Shown piece by piece: positions 1-11,279 of a stretch of DNA of 64,000 nucleotides (positions are counted from its first letter, which is position 1; every line of letters begins with the position of its first letter). The stretch is from Dichetophora obliterata. Taxonomy: Eukaryota > Arthropoda > Insecta > Diptera > Sciomyzidae. The translations under genes were made by a program, and so were the position numbers. The notes beneath the pieces were generated by a model. That model was not told where the DNA came from, ran no database searches, and was given only the letters and a program-made list of their open reading frames with translations. The DNA is taken from the NCBI GenBank assembly GCA_963920525.1, contig OY986439.1:793001-857000 (forward strand), in the 5' to 3' direction.

Positions 1-1139
1 CTGAAAAGCAGGTGACAATTTTTACCAAAATTTATTATTTTTGAGCTTCAGATTTTGTTTTGAAGTAAAAAAATTACAACAAACACATAGAATATTAAAA
101 ATACTGGGTAACAATTGTTACTTTCCCAGAATAGGGCTGTTAATCTTTATTCAGTTCCGGTTTTTTATGAAAATGGCAATTGTATCAAAAAACATATGGC
201 AACACTAGTTCTGATCTTGCTTGCTGAAGCACTTAGTTTTTAGTTTTTTTTTTTTCAGTATTTTTCTTATTTTTTTAGTTATGAAAGTGAGTATTTTCAA
301 ACGAATATCTTTTGTTATTCCATTTGAGTAAGCAGTTTAAGTTTTTATAAAGAGTTTTGTTAAATTTTTAATTAATTTCTTTGCCACAAAAAGAATTTGA
401 CACGGAAATAAGTATGAGGATTTGTCATATTTTCCGAGGACAAAGATAACAAAAACAGGCTCAGGAACTTAAATAGCTTTTTAGGATGGCAAGAAAGCAC
501 AACAAATATCGGTAAGAACTACCAAATTAAGCAATGACATTATTGCCAGCCCTGGGTATTAAGTCGTAATAAAATTTGAAAACAAAAAGAGTTATTTTTC
601 AGTTAGATTTACTTGGAGTTCATTCTCATTCAAATCCAAAAATTTTTTTTCATTTTTTATCCTTCTTTTTATATCCTCATAATATATTATTTTTTAATAA
701 ATAACAGATATAATTATTATAGTTGTTTCTGTATAATTTGGCCAATTTTTATTAATATCAGCAAAAAACTAAGTTTTTCTTGTTTTAAAAAGCTGTTTGC
801 AAATAATTTATTTTAGCCGCTGAAATTATTTTGAAAGCTTAGAACGAAGGCATTTTGATAAGCCATTGATTTTTTGAATAAAATTTTTTTCCGTTATGAT
901 CCATATAATAAGTCTAGGGTTTTTTCAATTTTTTTTATTCCTTCAAAATATTAGGTTTTATCTAGGCCTTTAAAGTAAGCGTTTATTTCAGTGATTGTCC
1001 TTGTGCGATATTTAGTTTGGATCTTGTGACAAAAAAAAACGAGAAAAAGAATTTACCAAAAGGGACTGTAAAAGAAAATTTCAGTTACACTTATTTTATC
1101 TTTTCCAAGGATGTTGTTTTGTGTCTAGAGTAATCACAA
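1..1139. other. A+T-rich intergenic sequence, nothing recognised
   Basis: No reading frame here resembles a known protein on either strand. The only local structure I see is a perfect 14-bp palindrome, GTAACAATTGTTAC, at about 109-122. It sits inside a slightly longer imperfect stem beginning CTGGG and ending CCCAG. Confidence 0.5.
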
Positions 1140-1663
1140 ACATTTTGGTGCGTAAATCGTCCTTTTATGATGTACAGTTTGGAAGTTATGTTGAAAAACT
1201 ATACAAAATATTAAAAAACCCATTCAAAGCCATTTTCTATTCAAATCTATTTTATTTAACCCAAATCTCTTACCAAGACCCATTTTTTCGGGTTTGGAAA
1301 TAGGAAATCGTCGTAGAGGGCTTAATCCAGAGAATATGGTGGTTGGGGTAGCAGTTCACAACACACTTTATGGATTTTTGCCATAGCGACTACAGACGTG
1401 TGCTCCGGTGCGTTATCATGGTGGAAGAGCATTTTTTTTTCTTTGCCAAATGGGGTCGCTTTTGCTTCAACAGCTGTGAAAAATATTCGTCTGTAATTGA
1501 TGTAAATAACTCCTCAAGCATCCCAAAAACAGTCACCTAAATATTGTTGGCCGACAGACCCTATTTGGCCTTCTTTGGTGCACGTTCACCCGGAAAATTC
1601 CACTTCTTTGACTGTTTTTATGTGATATCTTGTGTGTTGTGATGTATCCATGTTTCGTGGACT
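1140..1663 (-). pseudogene. mariner transposase remnant, catalytic domain to C-terminus
   Basis: Read on the minus strand, this is the catalytic half of a mariner (DD34D) transposase, the enzyme that cuts and pastes the element at TA sites. Seen in order: ETWIHHNTQ near 1660, KKWNFPGERAPKKAK, then LFHHDNAPEHTSVVAMAKIH near 1390-1430, followed by a PPYS-L-D-type motif near 1330. The first catalytic Asp of the usual DETW is His (HETW). At least three in-frame stops and one frameshift, in a run of A (TTT on the plus strand) near 1430, break it. The far C-terminus (FGLNKID onward) is weakly preserved to about 1140. The N-terminal DNA-binding half and the terminal repeats were not found. It is an inactive fossil; the family assignment is firm. 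Confidence 0.85.
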
Positions 1664-2263
1664 GTTTGGCCTACTTAGAAGGAATTAAATCTGTAACTCA
1701 AGCTTAGGTGCCCGGAATAATAATCAAATTTGGGGTTTCGGCAATTGAGTCACATATCTTCCTTACATGTAAGTTTCATACAGATGGACCGTATGGAACC
1801 AAAGTTAAGAAAATTTTTATGGGAAAATTTGTCTCTTTCTACATCACGGTTTTCTATTTCTTTTTTTTTAATGGCATAACTCCTATGCGAAGGACTGCAC
1901 AGACACGGTAGACAACTTTTTGTAAACGCACGCCTACAAAACGCTTTTAAGTTTGTACAAAACAAAATTTAAAACAAGCGTGTTTAGTTTTCAACATAAA
2001 CTCATTATTTTTTTTATAATTTTCTCTTATTATTTTTTTGCAATAACAAAATATACATCGCTATCTGAGATTAAATTGAGAAATTATGTGTAGTAGAATC
2101 ATTGACAATAATTGCCAGACAATTGAGACCAATCTGAGAAAAACCCCAATTTACATTTGATTGTGTAAAAATATTTTTTAAATTGGTTTAACAAATAATG
2201 AAAAATAAAAAAACATCCTTCCCCCGTCCTCTGACGAGCCCTTCCTTTAAAATTACTATGCAC
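1664..2263. other. A+T-rich sequence without recognised gene
   Basis: No protein similarity is evident on either strand. The last 8 bases, CTATGCAC, are the left target-site duplication of the hobo-like element that follows. Confidence 0.45.
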
Positions 2264-2582
2264 CAGAGATCTGCAAGCGATGGCATTTTCGCTACTTGCA
2301 ATCTAGCCTTAACAAAAACAATGACAATATGACCGCCCTACGCAAGCGCTGCGATTTTGTGTAGAACATACTTGCAACATTGAAGCCAACTGTGTGTGAG
2401 CGTGTCGTAAGACCGAATAGTGCATGTTCGAGTTGTTGGTTTGATAACCAGGGACCGAATTACAGCATCCGTGACAGGGTTCATATATGACTTTTTAATT
2501 TTGGTGTACAAATTTAGAAAAAATTGTACTAAATGAGAAAAAAAGTATGGAAAAAATTTTGTTTACTTCAAGCATACTGCGT

Positions 2583-4200
2583 TTGTCACTCCGTTTTTAA
2601 CGATGATAAGGAGGCGTGGCAGGTATAGAAAAGTACATATAGTCTTTATCAGCATCCCCTCCTGAGCCTATTTCGCTAGGTAAGTTTGTCGACACGATTA
2701 CAGCCGCAATTTTGAAGCTTTCGTATTGAAATTTGGCATATGTGCTTATTTTAAAAAAACAAAGGTCAAGTTCGAAACGATAAAATTTCTTAAAACGCCA
2801 CAAAAATTTTTGCAGTTACTTCTTATTGTGCACATAAGCCTTGAAGTAAAATATTCACCATATCGAGACCGTATATTCAATATGACCTATCTACAAAAAT
2901 AACTTTTTTCAGTAGAGCAAAAAACCGTTTAAATCTTTCAATGTACAAATATTCACCAACCAAAGTACCAGAATATTGTATTAAAAGAATGACAAGCTTC
3001 CATAAGCAAAAAAAAATTTGTGAAATCTTACTTTTCGTTTAAGTGTAGATAGGTTGCTTGGTATTTCAAATATTTTTTTTTTCTTAAATGAAATTAGTAG
3101 ATAAGTCTCCTTATTCAATAGGAAAAGTAAGTTCTTCGTGAATTCATTGACGATTTTATTCAGATTTAAAGAAAAGTTTGTTGATAACAGTATTAACAAA
3201 AGCAAGAGAAAAATATCAAAATAGCAGTTTTATAGCAAATTTGCTACAATTTTCTTGAATAACTCCGAAAAATTGTGTAGATGAGTCCTTTTGTATTCAC
3301 AAACAAAAAAACTGTATTGTAGATATGTCAAACATATAAGGGGGAAAACTTTGTTAAACTCTTTTTTTTTTGTATTAAAATAAATCTCATAGGTGGCAGA
3401 TGAGTCAACGATTTCTTTGCCATAAAAAACAAATTTTCCTGGAAAATGTAGATAGGTCATATTGAATATAAGCTCCTGATGTATTTCAAATTGGTTAAAA
3501 TTGGATAAAAACAATGCCTACCTCCTATACAACGTTACTTTATCAAATCTTTAGTATATCTAAAAATGACACAAAAATTAATGTCATGATTAAAAATTTG
3601 CCCATAAACTTTGGCCGCAAAATTCACCATATTATTGAAATTTTTAAAGTCGAAACGCAACAACCTTCCATACAAAGTGACTTTAACAAACTAGTAAACT
3701 AATGTAATGACTTGAAATTTTGCAAATGAACTTTTGTCTCAAATATTTACCATACATTTAAAATTTTTAAAAATAGTATAAAAACCACGCCTATATCATA
3801 AACAAAGTAACTATATGAAAATGGTCAAGTCTCTAAAGATTACTCAAAAATTAATTTAATAAATTAAAATGATGGACATATGCTAAGAATATTAAAATTC
3901 ACTTTGAGTTTGGAATTTGACAAAATTGACATAAGCTCGACCAATCGCCCATACAAAGTAACGTCATCAAAGTAGCATAACTTTTATAAATTCCACAAAA
4001 ATGTGTGTATTAACAGCATATTTAACATAAAACCTTCCATATCTTAAACGTGTTGTGCATTTGAGTTTTCGCAAAATTAAATGAACACCACAACCGCAAT
4101 TTCACATACGAAATAAATCAAACTTTAAAAACATGCATTGCTAAGAATATACTGTGGGTGTATCTAAATTTTGACCCAGTCGAAGATAATTCCTTGCTAG
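2583..4200 (+). mobile_element. Helitron-like non-autonomous repeat, longest copy
   Basis: Begins near TTTGTCACTCCGTTTTTAAC and ends with a short hairpin (GAC-CCA-GTC core, about 4172-4184) followed about 12 bp later by CTAG at 4197-4200. A 3' hairpin followed by CTRR is a Helitron hallmark. The interior repeats phrases such as 'catacaaagt-acgtcatcaaa' and 'cctacctcc-ataca', giving loose tandem units. Three other copies lie at 28490, 42795 (minus) and 56092. No replicase or helicase coding was seen, so it would depend on a partner. The 5' boundary is judged only by comparison with the copies at 43.7 and 56.1 kb. Confidence 0.55.
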
Positions 4201-4438
4201 TTTTTATTTAAACTAAAGTAAGTGTATTTTTAACAATTCAGTTCATAAGCCTTATAAAGAAATTACAAAGATTTTTGTTTAATTTTAATTAATCGCAAAG
4301 TTTTTTATAATCACAAAAAGAAATCATAACATTTATAAAATGAGATCAATAAAATCTATAAAAAAATCATATATCTAAACATATAGTTTGGAGGTATTTT
4401 TGTAATTAAAAAACAAAAATATCTATTAACGCTCGAAT

Positions 4439-4606
4439 TTATTTCGTTGCCTAAATATAGAAAGGCCACTAACATTTTTTAAAATCTGGTTCTTCGCAGA
4501 TGCCTTAAGGTTAACCACTACCTATCCACCCGAAATCTGACACAATCCAGCCAAAAAAAAATTTAAATGTTAGTCAGGGCCTTTCTATGTTAAGGTAACG
4601 AAATAA
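4439..4606. mobile_element. MITE with about 40-bp terminal inverted repeats
   Basis: A 168-bp element whose ends start TTATTTCGTTGCC on the left and, reverse-complemented, TTATTTCGTTACC on the right. The arms continue through a shared ATAGAAAGGCC and an 'ACTAACATTT' segment. It has no coding capacity. A TA duplication is possible but is hidden by the A+T-rich flanks. It lies inside the hobo-like element. Confidence 0.75.
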
Positions 4607-4849
4607 GTTAATGGGGAACTCTTTCAGTCAAGCAATTCTTCACTTTCAGTCCAATTTTAGAAATTTTTTCATTTGATGTATTACTTATGATATCAATATT
4701 ATGGTATTTAGTTCTCTAGATTTAAAAAAAAAATTTGCTTAAATTAAATTAAATAAATTGTTGCAATCAGCAGTCTGCTTCTGTAATTAGTTTTTATTAA
4801 ACTTTACAAATGAAGTATGCTTTTAACATTTGCGGTCGAATGAGAAAGC

Positions 4850-4995
4850 AATTTTAATAAAAATTGGAGAAAATTAACTCTTTTGAAAATTGGAGAAATT
4901 GACAACTAGAATTTGTATTTAAAATCAAGTATGATTTAAACTATCAAACATAAAGAATTTGTATTTAAGTCATATAAAATCAACATAATTTCTAA
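4850..4995 (+). repeat. dispersed repeat shared with 63.3-64.0 kb
   Basis: About 100 bp containing 'caactagaatttgtattt', 'tcaagtatgatttaaact' and 'catataaaatcaacataa' is nearly identical to 63868-63960. In this copy the tRNA-like segment found in the related copies at 58.86 and 63.65 kb is missing, and GAGAAATTGACA joins directly to the shared block. Confidence 0.65.
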
Positions 4996-5457
4996 ATATT
5001 TTAAAATATTTATCAAATCGCATATTTTTATATAAATCGGATGGAAACTGAGATAAACATTCGATAGCATACTATGCGACAGCCTGAAATATGTTAACAG
5101 CCCTTATATAAACTAATTACTCTATTCATACTGAAGTAATCTAAAAACACTTGAGTAAAAATGAGTAAAAATGAGTAAAAACCAAGTATGTACTGAGTGT
5201 AAAAGCAGATGCAGTTCATCGCTGCAGGTCTCTGCTGTGCACTTATTTAAAAATCAATGACAATAATTATTTGATACGAATTATTTCTAAAAAAATACTA
5301 TCTAACTAAAAGGTACTAAGTGCAAAAGTAAGTGTAATATAAATAAGTTTGAATGAATATATAAATTTGTCTTAATACACTCCTACAACATTCCTTACCC
5401 CGACCATTTTACAAAATTGCTGTTTATGTATTTATAAATCTAGTATTATATTAAATT

Positions 5458-5732
5458 GGGGTCTTACACGACCCCATCGGTCTCAAGTAAAATTTTTTGC
5501 TATATTTTTTTATGCAATCGCAATTTTTTACCATGCTTTAAAAAAGCTTTTTAAAAAAGCTAAAATTTACGTATCCATATGTAATATTTATACATTAATT
5601 ATTTAAATTGGAAATTAAATTGCATTGAACACATAAACTGCTTTTTAAAAATACGTTCATACCCATCACAAATTACAGCTTAAAAAATCCGTAAAAGTTT
5701 TACTTGAGACCGATGGGGTCATGTAAGACCCC
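5458..5732. mobile_element. MITE, 275 bp, 35-bp TIR with one mismatch
   Basis: The left arm starts GGGGTCTTACACGACCCCAT and continues CGGTCTCAAGTAAAA. The right arm, reverse-complemented, is the same except T for C at position 12. The first 18 bases of each arm are themselves an inverted repeat (GGGGTC, 6-base loop, GACCCC), so each end could fold alone. Flanks give a possible 3-bp ATT duplication. The superfamily cannot be assigned from the termini alone. It encodes no protein. Confidence 0.85.
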
Positions 5733-6132
5733 ATTTTATTTTGTGGATTGGTGGCTATAGACGGCTCTCCAAAATTATTCAAACCTAATTTTTTTTCTTA
5801 ATTTAACCACGATAAACCAGAATCTAAAGTAATTTTTTTCTATATCTCTAACAGTCTCAAGAGGTTAAATAAAACTTAAATCAATATCATTTTTAAAAGA
5901 TTAAAAAAATAGATTTTTACTTAAAAATGTCACTTTTTCTTAACAATAAGAATTTTCCACCCATTATTTTTTTTGAACAACCATAATCGTTGAGTTCATA
6001 CGACGAAAGGCAACATTAAAATTAACAAAGGTGCATTAGTATTTATATGTAGAAAATCAAAATTAAGTTGAAATTGCTTATGTTAATGTGAGAAATTGGA
6101 GTAGAGTAAACAAAAGTAATATTATTTTTTAA

Positions 6133-6416
6133 CCTTTAGCTGTGGAGGTGGTGGTAACTTTTACCACCTCTTTACATATTTTTGTCGCCTATAAAAGAAG
6201 GCTAGTTAGACAAAGTGCCAATTTTGTTAAATTAAAAAAAAAACAAATTGAAACTTATATAAACATATTTTAAGCAAAAATATTAAAACTTGTTTTTAAA
6301 CAAGAAATAATTTGAAAAACCCATTTTTTAGAATTTTTTAGTAAAATTAAAATTAGGTCAAATTTACCACAACTATGACGGACTATGTCAAAAAAATTTA
6401 CCTCCAAAGTTAAAGG
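6133..6416. mobile_element. TTAA-flanked MITE, piggyBac-like or Kolobok-like
   Basis: TTAA sits at 6129-6132 and 6417-6420. Inside it, the ends read CCTTTAGCTGTGGAGGT and, on the other strand, CCTTTAACTTTGGAGGT (15 of 17 identical). TTAA target sites with ends starting CC are typical of piggyBac elements; Kolobok elements also use TTAA. A strong internal palindrome (GGTGGTAACTTTTACCACC) lies at about 6149-6167. Non-coding. Confidence 0.7.
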
Positions 6417-6798
6417 TTAAGGAAATTTTACAAGAAGTCTTACTTTTTAATAAAAAATGCAGGTTAACGAAGTATTTTTCTTTTTAATTCACTTTAAACA
6501 TAAGAAAGGTATATTTTTAAAAATTTGATGGACCACCAAATACTTATATTTGTTACAAAAATCTCTACTAGTGTTGCATATCGTTGGAAATACCATGAAG
6601 TCGTCTTTCTAAAAAAAACTTTGCATAAGGCTCCACTTAAAAAAGTTTCGTTGCAAAAGAGTTTTTAGTGAAATAACCTCCGGAAAACACAAAATTAGCC
6701 CATAACTCACCAGGAGGTCAAAATCAATCCCGTTTAAAATCATAAAATAATTTTGTCCATCTAACTTATATGGGACGATCTACGGTGCAGCGGTTAAA

Positions 6799-7018
6799 CC
6801 AAACATCCCTTTGAATAGTCTTACGGCTACGCTTATGGTCCAGTGTGCGCAATCATAACAACCATCGCGCGGATAGCTTTTTCATGTTCAAATATTCACA
6901 CTAAATATTCGGATACCTTTATCACTTTCATTCTCCGATCGTCCAATATCATTGCATGAATTTTATCGATAATTTCTGGCGCGACGACCTCTTTTGGAAG
7001 ATCTGAACGTTCATTGTC
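6799..7018 (-). pseudogene. mariner transposase remnant, N-terminal DNA-binding region
   Basis: On the minus strand this reads DNERSDLPKEVVAPEIIDKI, then MILDDRRMKVIKVSEYL, and after a frameshift EYLNMKKLSARWLL, stop, LRTLDHKRSRKTIQRDVW. This is the N-terminal helix-turn-helix region and linker of a mariner transposase, which binds the element's terminal repeats. It carries a stop and a frameshift and lacks the catalytic domain. It lies 5 kb from the other mariner remnant and is probably a separate copy. Confidence 0.8.
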
Positions 7019-7889
7019 ACTTATTCATTATCTTTACCATTGAAATTGATGGAACTGAGTCCCCATAGTATTTATCAATTCTTTAGCAAAAAAAATAATG
7101 CTTGAAATTAACTCATTTGTAATGTTTGTGGAAATTTACGAGGTTGTATGCTTTCAATGGCTGTCAAACACAATCTAATCTATATGACGTAGCTTGTTCA
7201 AAATTTGACAGTAGTTTATTAACAGACTGTAGTTGACAGGACTAGTCAAGTCAAGTTACTACGCGGAAAATTAAAAAAGGAAAGAATAAATAAATATTTA
7301 AATTTATAAATAATATTTTAATATATGAAATTGCTATATATAACTGTCTTATTACAGCTATTTCCAGGTGTCCAATCCTCTTTAGCATGTGTCAAATTCC
7401 TCTAAAAAAAGGAGGATTTGACGAAATATTATAGGTAATACATACATGAAATAGCATTAAAATCGTGCATTATAATAAAAAACATTTAATTAGTTATGTA
7501 TTTTGATTAAAGAAAAATTTCAACCATAAAAAAATTAATGCAGTTTGTAATTTGATTAAAAAAATGCTTGTGTATGTAAAAAAAGTATGAATACAATTTG
7601 TAATCATTGTTGAGAAATTAGTTTTGTAATTATTTTCATAACAAGCAAATGTTTCACGCTGAAGGGAAGGGTTTGATCAAAATAATAAAAAGAAGAACAT
7701 ACACTCTAAAAACTGATTGAAAATAAATAAATGTTGTGAAATTTTATGACATTTGAAAATAATCAAAGTTAGTTGAATGGAGTTTTCTAAGTGAACTATT
7801 TTTATAAATAGCACTTTTAATATGTTAACCTATGCCCTGTTTGTGCTTTAAGCCTATTAGAACTATTGTAGAAATTATTTTAAGTACTA
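7019..7889. other. A+T-rich sequence, nothing recognised
   Basis: No protein similarity or long repeat was found. The last bases lead into the 13-bp target duplication TGTAATCCACTGA (7890-7902) of the adjacent SINE. Confidence 0.4.
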
Positions 7890-7902
7890 TGTAATCCACT
7901 GA

Positions 7903-8167
7903 GTGGATGCCGTAGCCTACTAGTAGAGTGCGTGGCCCGTAAGCCAAAGATACGCGGTTTAAGCCCCAGCTCAGAATGTTTTTTCAATTGAATTAATATT
8001 TCTGTTCGACCGCTGCCTCTCTGCAGACAATGGCAAACTCCTAAGAGTAAAAATTGTCATATGAAGTTTCTAAGGACATAAGCCGTTCGGAACCGTCATA
8101 AAACTCGTAGGTCCAGTTCTCGTTCATTTGTGTTGAAGGCTCGATCAAGGCTGAAATAACCAGTTAT
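7903..8167 (+). mobile_element. tRNA-derived SINE with 13-bp target-site duplication
   Basis: TGTAATCCACTGA occurs exactly at 7890-7902 and 8168-8180, bracketing a 265-bp unit. The head is tRNA-like: an A-box-like 'gtagcctactagtagagt', a stem around GTGGCCCGTAAGCC, and a B-box-like GGTTTAAGCCCC near 7953. The body carries 'attgaattaatatttctg' and 'cagacaatggcaaactcc'. SINEs are copied by pol III from these internal boxes and inserted by a LINE's reverse transcriptase. The tail is not poly(A), which is unusual. The head recurs at 20.1 kb (minus), 48.36 kb and 54.93 kb. Confidence 0.8.
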
Positions 8168-8180
8168 TGTAATCCACTGA

Positions 8181-9420
8181 TGTTAAAGAAATTTCACCAC
8201 GCAATGCAGATGACCAAGTAAATCCCTTTTTAAAATCATGTTAAACCATATAATACCGAAGAACACGAATCTTGCAGATACTTCAAGGATTTTACTCTTA
8301 ACATGAACGTCATCAAAATAAAATTGCGCTAATATACTCCAAAGATTTCGTACCATCGACACTAAAAAACCATGCCCGGTCGTTGTAGTGGTATAAACTC
8401 TGTCCTCTCTGCTTTTTTTTTCAAAGCAAATAGGCGAAGCAAATTTCAATTTTTTTGAAAATTTTATTCTTTTTCTGTTTCAAGAACACACTTTAAGATA
8501 ATTAATATAGCCCTTGAACACTTGTATGTTTTATTGTAAGTAATTGTATAAGTTAAAAAAATAGTAATTACGTCACGAAAACTTACCAATTTGTCCAAAC
8601 ATCAAGAAAACATTCACAATTCATAGAAAGTCTACTATATCTATATTAGAGAATAGCGAGTTGAAACTTTTTTCGAGGATCAAAGTTGGTTAATGATAAA
8701 AAGTTGCCATAAAAGAAAAAAAATTTGAATATTTTCTTTTTGGGAGCACCCCAGCTCGCCCCCACCCCAATATGTTATGGCAAAAACCGATATTTCGGCT
8801 TTTCTGCTCCGTAACATCCACATAACTGAAGTGGCGTCATTACAATGTTTACAAAAATATAGATAATTTTAATGCAAATATTTTGATTAATTGTTCTAAT
8901 GTCTGAAACATCTGGTTGCCGAGATAAAAATTTAAAATAAAATTCAGAGAAATAATAAATTTAAAAATTTTTTTTTTTCAGTTTCGCATTTTTAGCGGAA
9001 AACTTATTTGAGGCACGTCATAGAAGTGTTCAACACTGTTTTTCTTTCATGTATTACACGTATTTTGATAGATAACACTTACCTCTATGACTTAAAATAA
9101 CCCAGTTATAAATAATGATTGAAAAAAAAACGAAAATCTGAAGCCCTCTATGCGCATACGACACATTTAACATGTGTGGTGAAATGCTAAGAGTGGCAAC
9201 TTTTCTCAAGCCTAGAGGGCCCTTTGTTTGCCACAAGAATCGCCTTTGAGAATCGGACATTGCCTCAATCAAATCAGGAAGTGTTACTGATAATAAATGT
9301 TATTGTAGACTTTTCTATGGAAATTTTGTTTGTCACTAGCAATTTTATTTCACTGCTAAATGGAATTTTCAACTATCATAAAATCATATTTAAGTAATGG
9401 CCATACATTCTCAGCATTCT
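8181..9420. other. A+T-rich sequence, nothing recognised
   Basis: Both strands were read. Short ORFs here (for example minus 9272-9054) match no family I know. A more G+C-rich patch at about 8745-8860 has no identifiable feature. Confidence 0.4.
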
Positions 9421-9960
9421 TGCTAAAGGAAAAACAGCTTGGCAACCCTAGATATATAAACTAGTCGGGAATCACGTTGCCTATTTATTTGTTTAGAAAC
9501 AACAACTCGTTTGCATTCGTTCGTCTGTTCGTGATTTCAAAAGTTTTGTATTTTTTAGTCTAAACAGTTTTCTCTCCATTTTCAAACGCACATGGCATCC
9601 AGTGAATACATCGTGCAGTGGCTGCCGACGGAAATAAATCCTTTCATGTAGGAGGTGTGTACTTCGTGTGTGCGAGAAGCTTGCATTGGATAAGTGTTCG
9701 GGCCGAACTGCTTGGTAGTCTACGCCTCCCACCTCATTTTATGTTTCTTTTAGGACTTTTTGTGTTTTTGGGATTTAGTGCGCGGGGTGCACAAAAGAGG
9801 ATGTCCTAGATTTGTTTAAATTATTTGCCATAGTGTGATTGGCTTGAGCCAGCCACGTGGTTCTGTTTCGTTTTACTTGGCAAATCTTTGAATATGTTTA
9901 GATTTCAGCCAATGGGAACATTGCACTTCACATCGGATCTCAGCTTTACTTAAGTTATAT
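9421..9960 (+). other. less A+T-rich unique segment with a promoter-like TATATAAA
   Basis: TATATAAA occurs at about 9453-9460 and is followed by G+C-richer sequence with several 'cgttcg' and 'gtgtgcg' patches and no stable long ORF. It resembles a fly core promoter and 5' leader more than the surrounding sequence does. No coding exon, splice pattern or initiator could be confirmed, so no gene is claimed. Confidence 0.2.
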
Positions 9961-10845
9961 TTTAATAGCTGAAATTTGCTTTATTAGTTTTTGCAAAGAA
10001 GATGCATTCATTAAGTTATATGTGTTTGTGTGTGATTGAAATGTTTTAGCAAAAAATAAGATTAACTCGAATCAAACTTTTAGTTTGCTTCTGGCTTCTA
10101 TAAATAAAGGTAAATAATATAAGAACTCTCAAGAACAAAAAAACACAATATTCAATTGGACAATGCTGATTTCCAAAATTTTTAAGAATGTACATTAGCA
10201 GACAAATTTTAATTTTTTTGTGTTCAAACTATTTTATAACAATCAATACATGTAATTATATTAATGAAAAGTAGTCCGCATAGTAAATTTGTCATTCCAA
10301 TGTATGAATATTATTATGTTAGTTTTTCGGTTTGACATTTATCTTCCCAAAGACGACTCCCACACTGAGAAAAGAGTTTCTTTCTATCATTTGATTAAAA
10401 AAGGCATGTTTTCTTGTAGAGAAATAAATATTTGTCTCTTTGAGACAACTGTTTATTTGGTTATAAAACCAAATCCCTAAATAAAAGACAATTTTGTCTA
10501 TATTATCTTGCATATTTATAGTATTTATTTTTTATTTTAAATTATTAAGGCCAGATAGTTTTCAATATATGTTCTTTAATACAGCAATCGTGCTTTTAGT
10601 AATATATAACAAAAATACTTATGTTACATCAATAAACAAAAAGTTGACCTGAAATATAAAGTTTTAATTATCTAAATTCATATTTTATTTTTATTTATTA
10701 TTTGGCTGAACATATGATTTAAGACTTACTACTTGATCTTTTTCTTGAGGTGGAAAACTTTAAATGGGCAACACTGTTTTTTGTGTTTCAGCTGATTTGG
10801 CATTTCTCGATTGTTTAAAGTTTAGTTTGTTTAACAATTCATCAT
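9961..10845. other. A+T-rich sequence with a small hairpin, no gene
   Basis: A palindrome ATTTGGTTATAAAACCAAAT lies near 10453-10473. A 'cactgagaaaa' motif near 10363 resembles the end of the MITE at 29850, but no partner end was found. No protein similarity. Confidence 0.4.
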
Positions 10846-11118
10846 GACAAAGAATCACATCTAGAGAAAAGTTTGCAAATTGTTCACGTTTATTTTAAAA
10901 AACACGGTTCAACTCGACAAACATATCTGGCATTACGTTTTTTAGTATTCATTCAGAAAAGTCCATTTGGTGCGCTTTATATGCCGGCTAGTGCATTTGT
11001 CTACAAAAATGACGATGGTCAAAATGTTACAGTCAACGGCAACCGGCACAAAAACATGACTGCTAACCTCAATTGGATTTACTGCAAAGAGTGTTTGAAA
11101 GCTAGACCTCAAGATTAA
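10846..11118 (+). pseudogene. internally deleted mariner/Tc-like DDE transposase
   Basis: One open frame joins two distant parts of an insect DDE transposase. The N-terminal part reads EKSLQIVHVYFKKHGSTRQT and YLALRF, the helix-turn-helix start. After about 20 unrelated residues it continues FVYKNDDGQNVTVNGNR, which normally lies in the catalytic core just after the GIIGPYFF-type strand. All DDE residues and roughly 150 or more residues between are missing. The frame ends at 11118. There is no plausible ATG at the start of the similarity. The C-terminal module matches the family of the 37.8-kb remnant. Confidence 0.75.
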
Positions 11119-11279
11119 TTAATGCCAAAATTATTTTTAAAATAAGTTTCTTTTATAGAATTAATAAACATGTTTCTGTGTTGCATTTCCATTTCCAAAT
11201 TTCTCCGCCTCCAAAAAAAAAACTCCTTTTATAATTCATGTTAAAGTAATTTTTCGTTATGTCATCCAAAATCATTTAA

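Larger units (their letters stand above)
2264..5234. mobile_element. hobo-like hAT element, non-autonomous, carrying nested repeats
   Basis: The left end reads CAGAGATCTGCAAGCGATG. The right end, reverse-complemented, reads CAGAGACCTGCAGCGATGA. These fit the hAT terminal rule (CAGAG) and resemble the hobo terminus. The flanking octamers are CTATGCAC (2256-2263) and CTGTGCAC (5235-5242), matching 7 of 8, as expected for an aged hAT target duplication. No transposase was recognised inside. Much of the 2.97 kb is taken up by other repeats: a Helitron-like copy, a 168-bp MITE and a family also seen at 63.3-64.0 kb. It is either a deleted hAT or a chance pairing of ends; the length of the ends plus the duplicated octamer favours the former. 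Confidence 0.65.
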
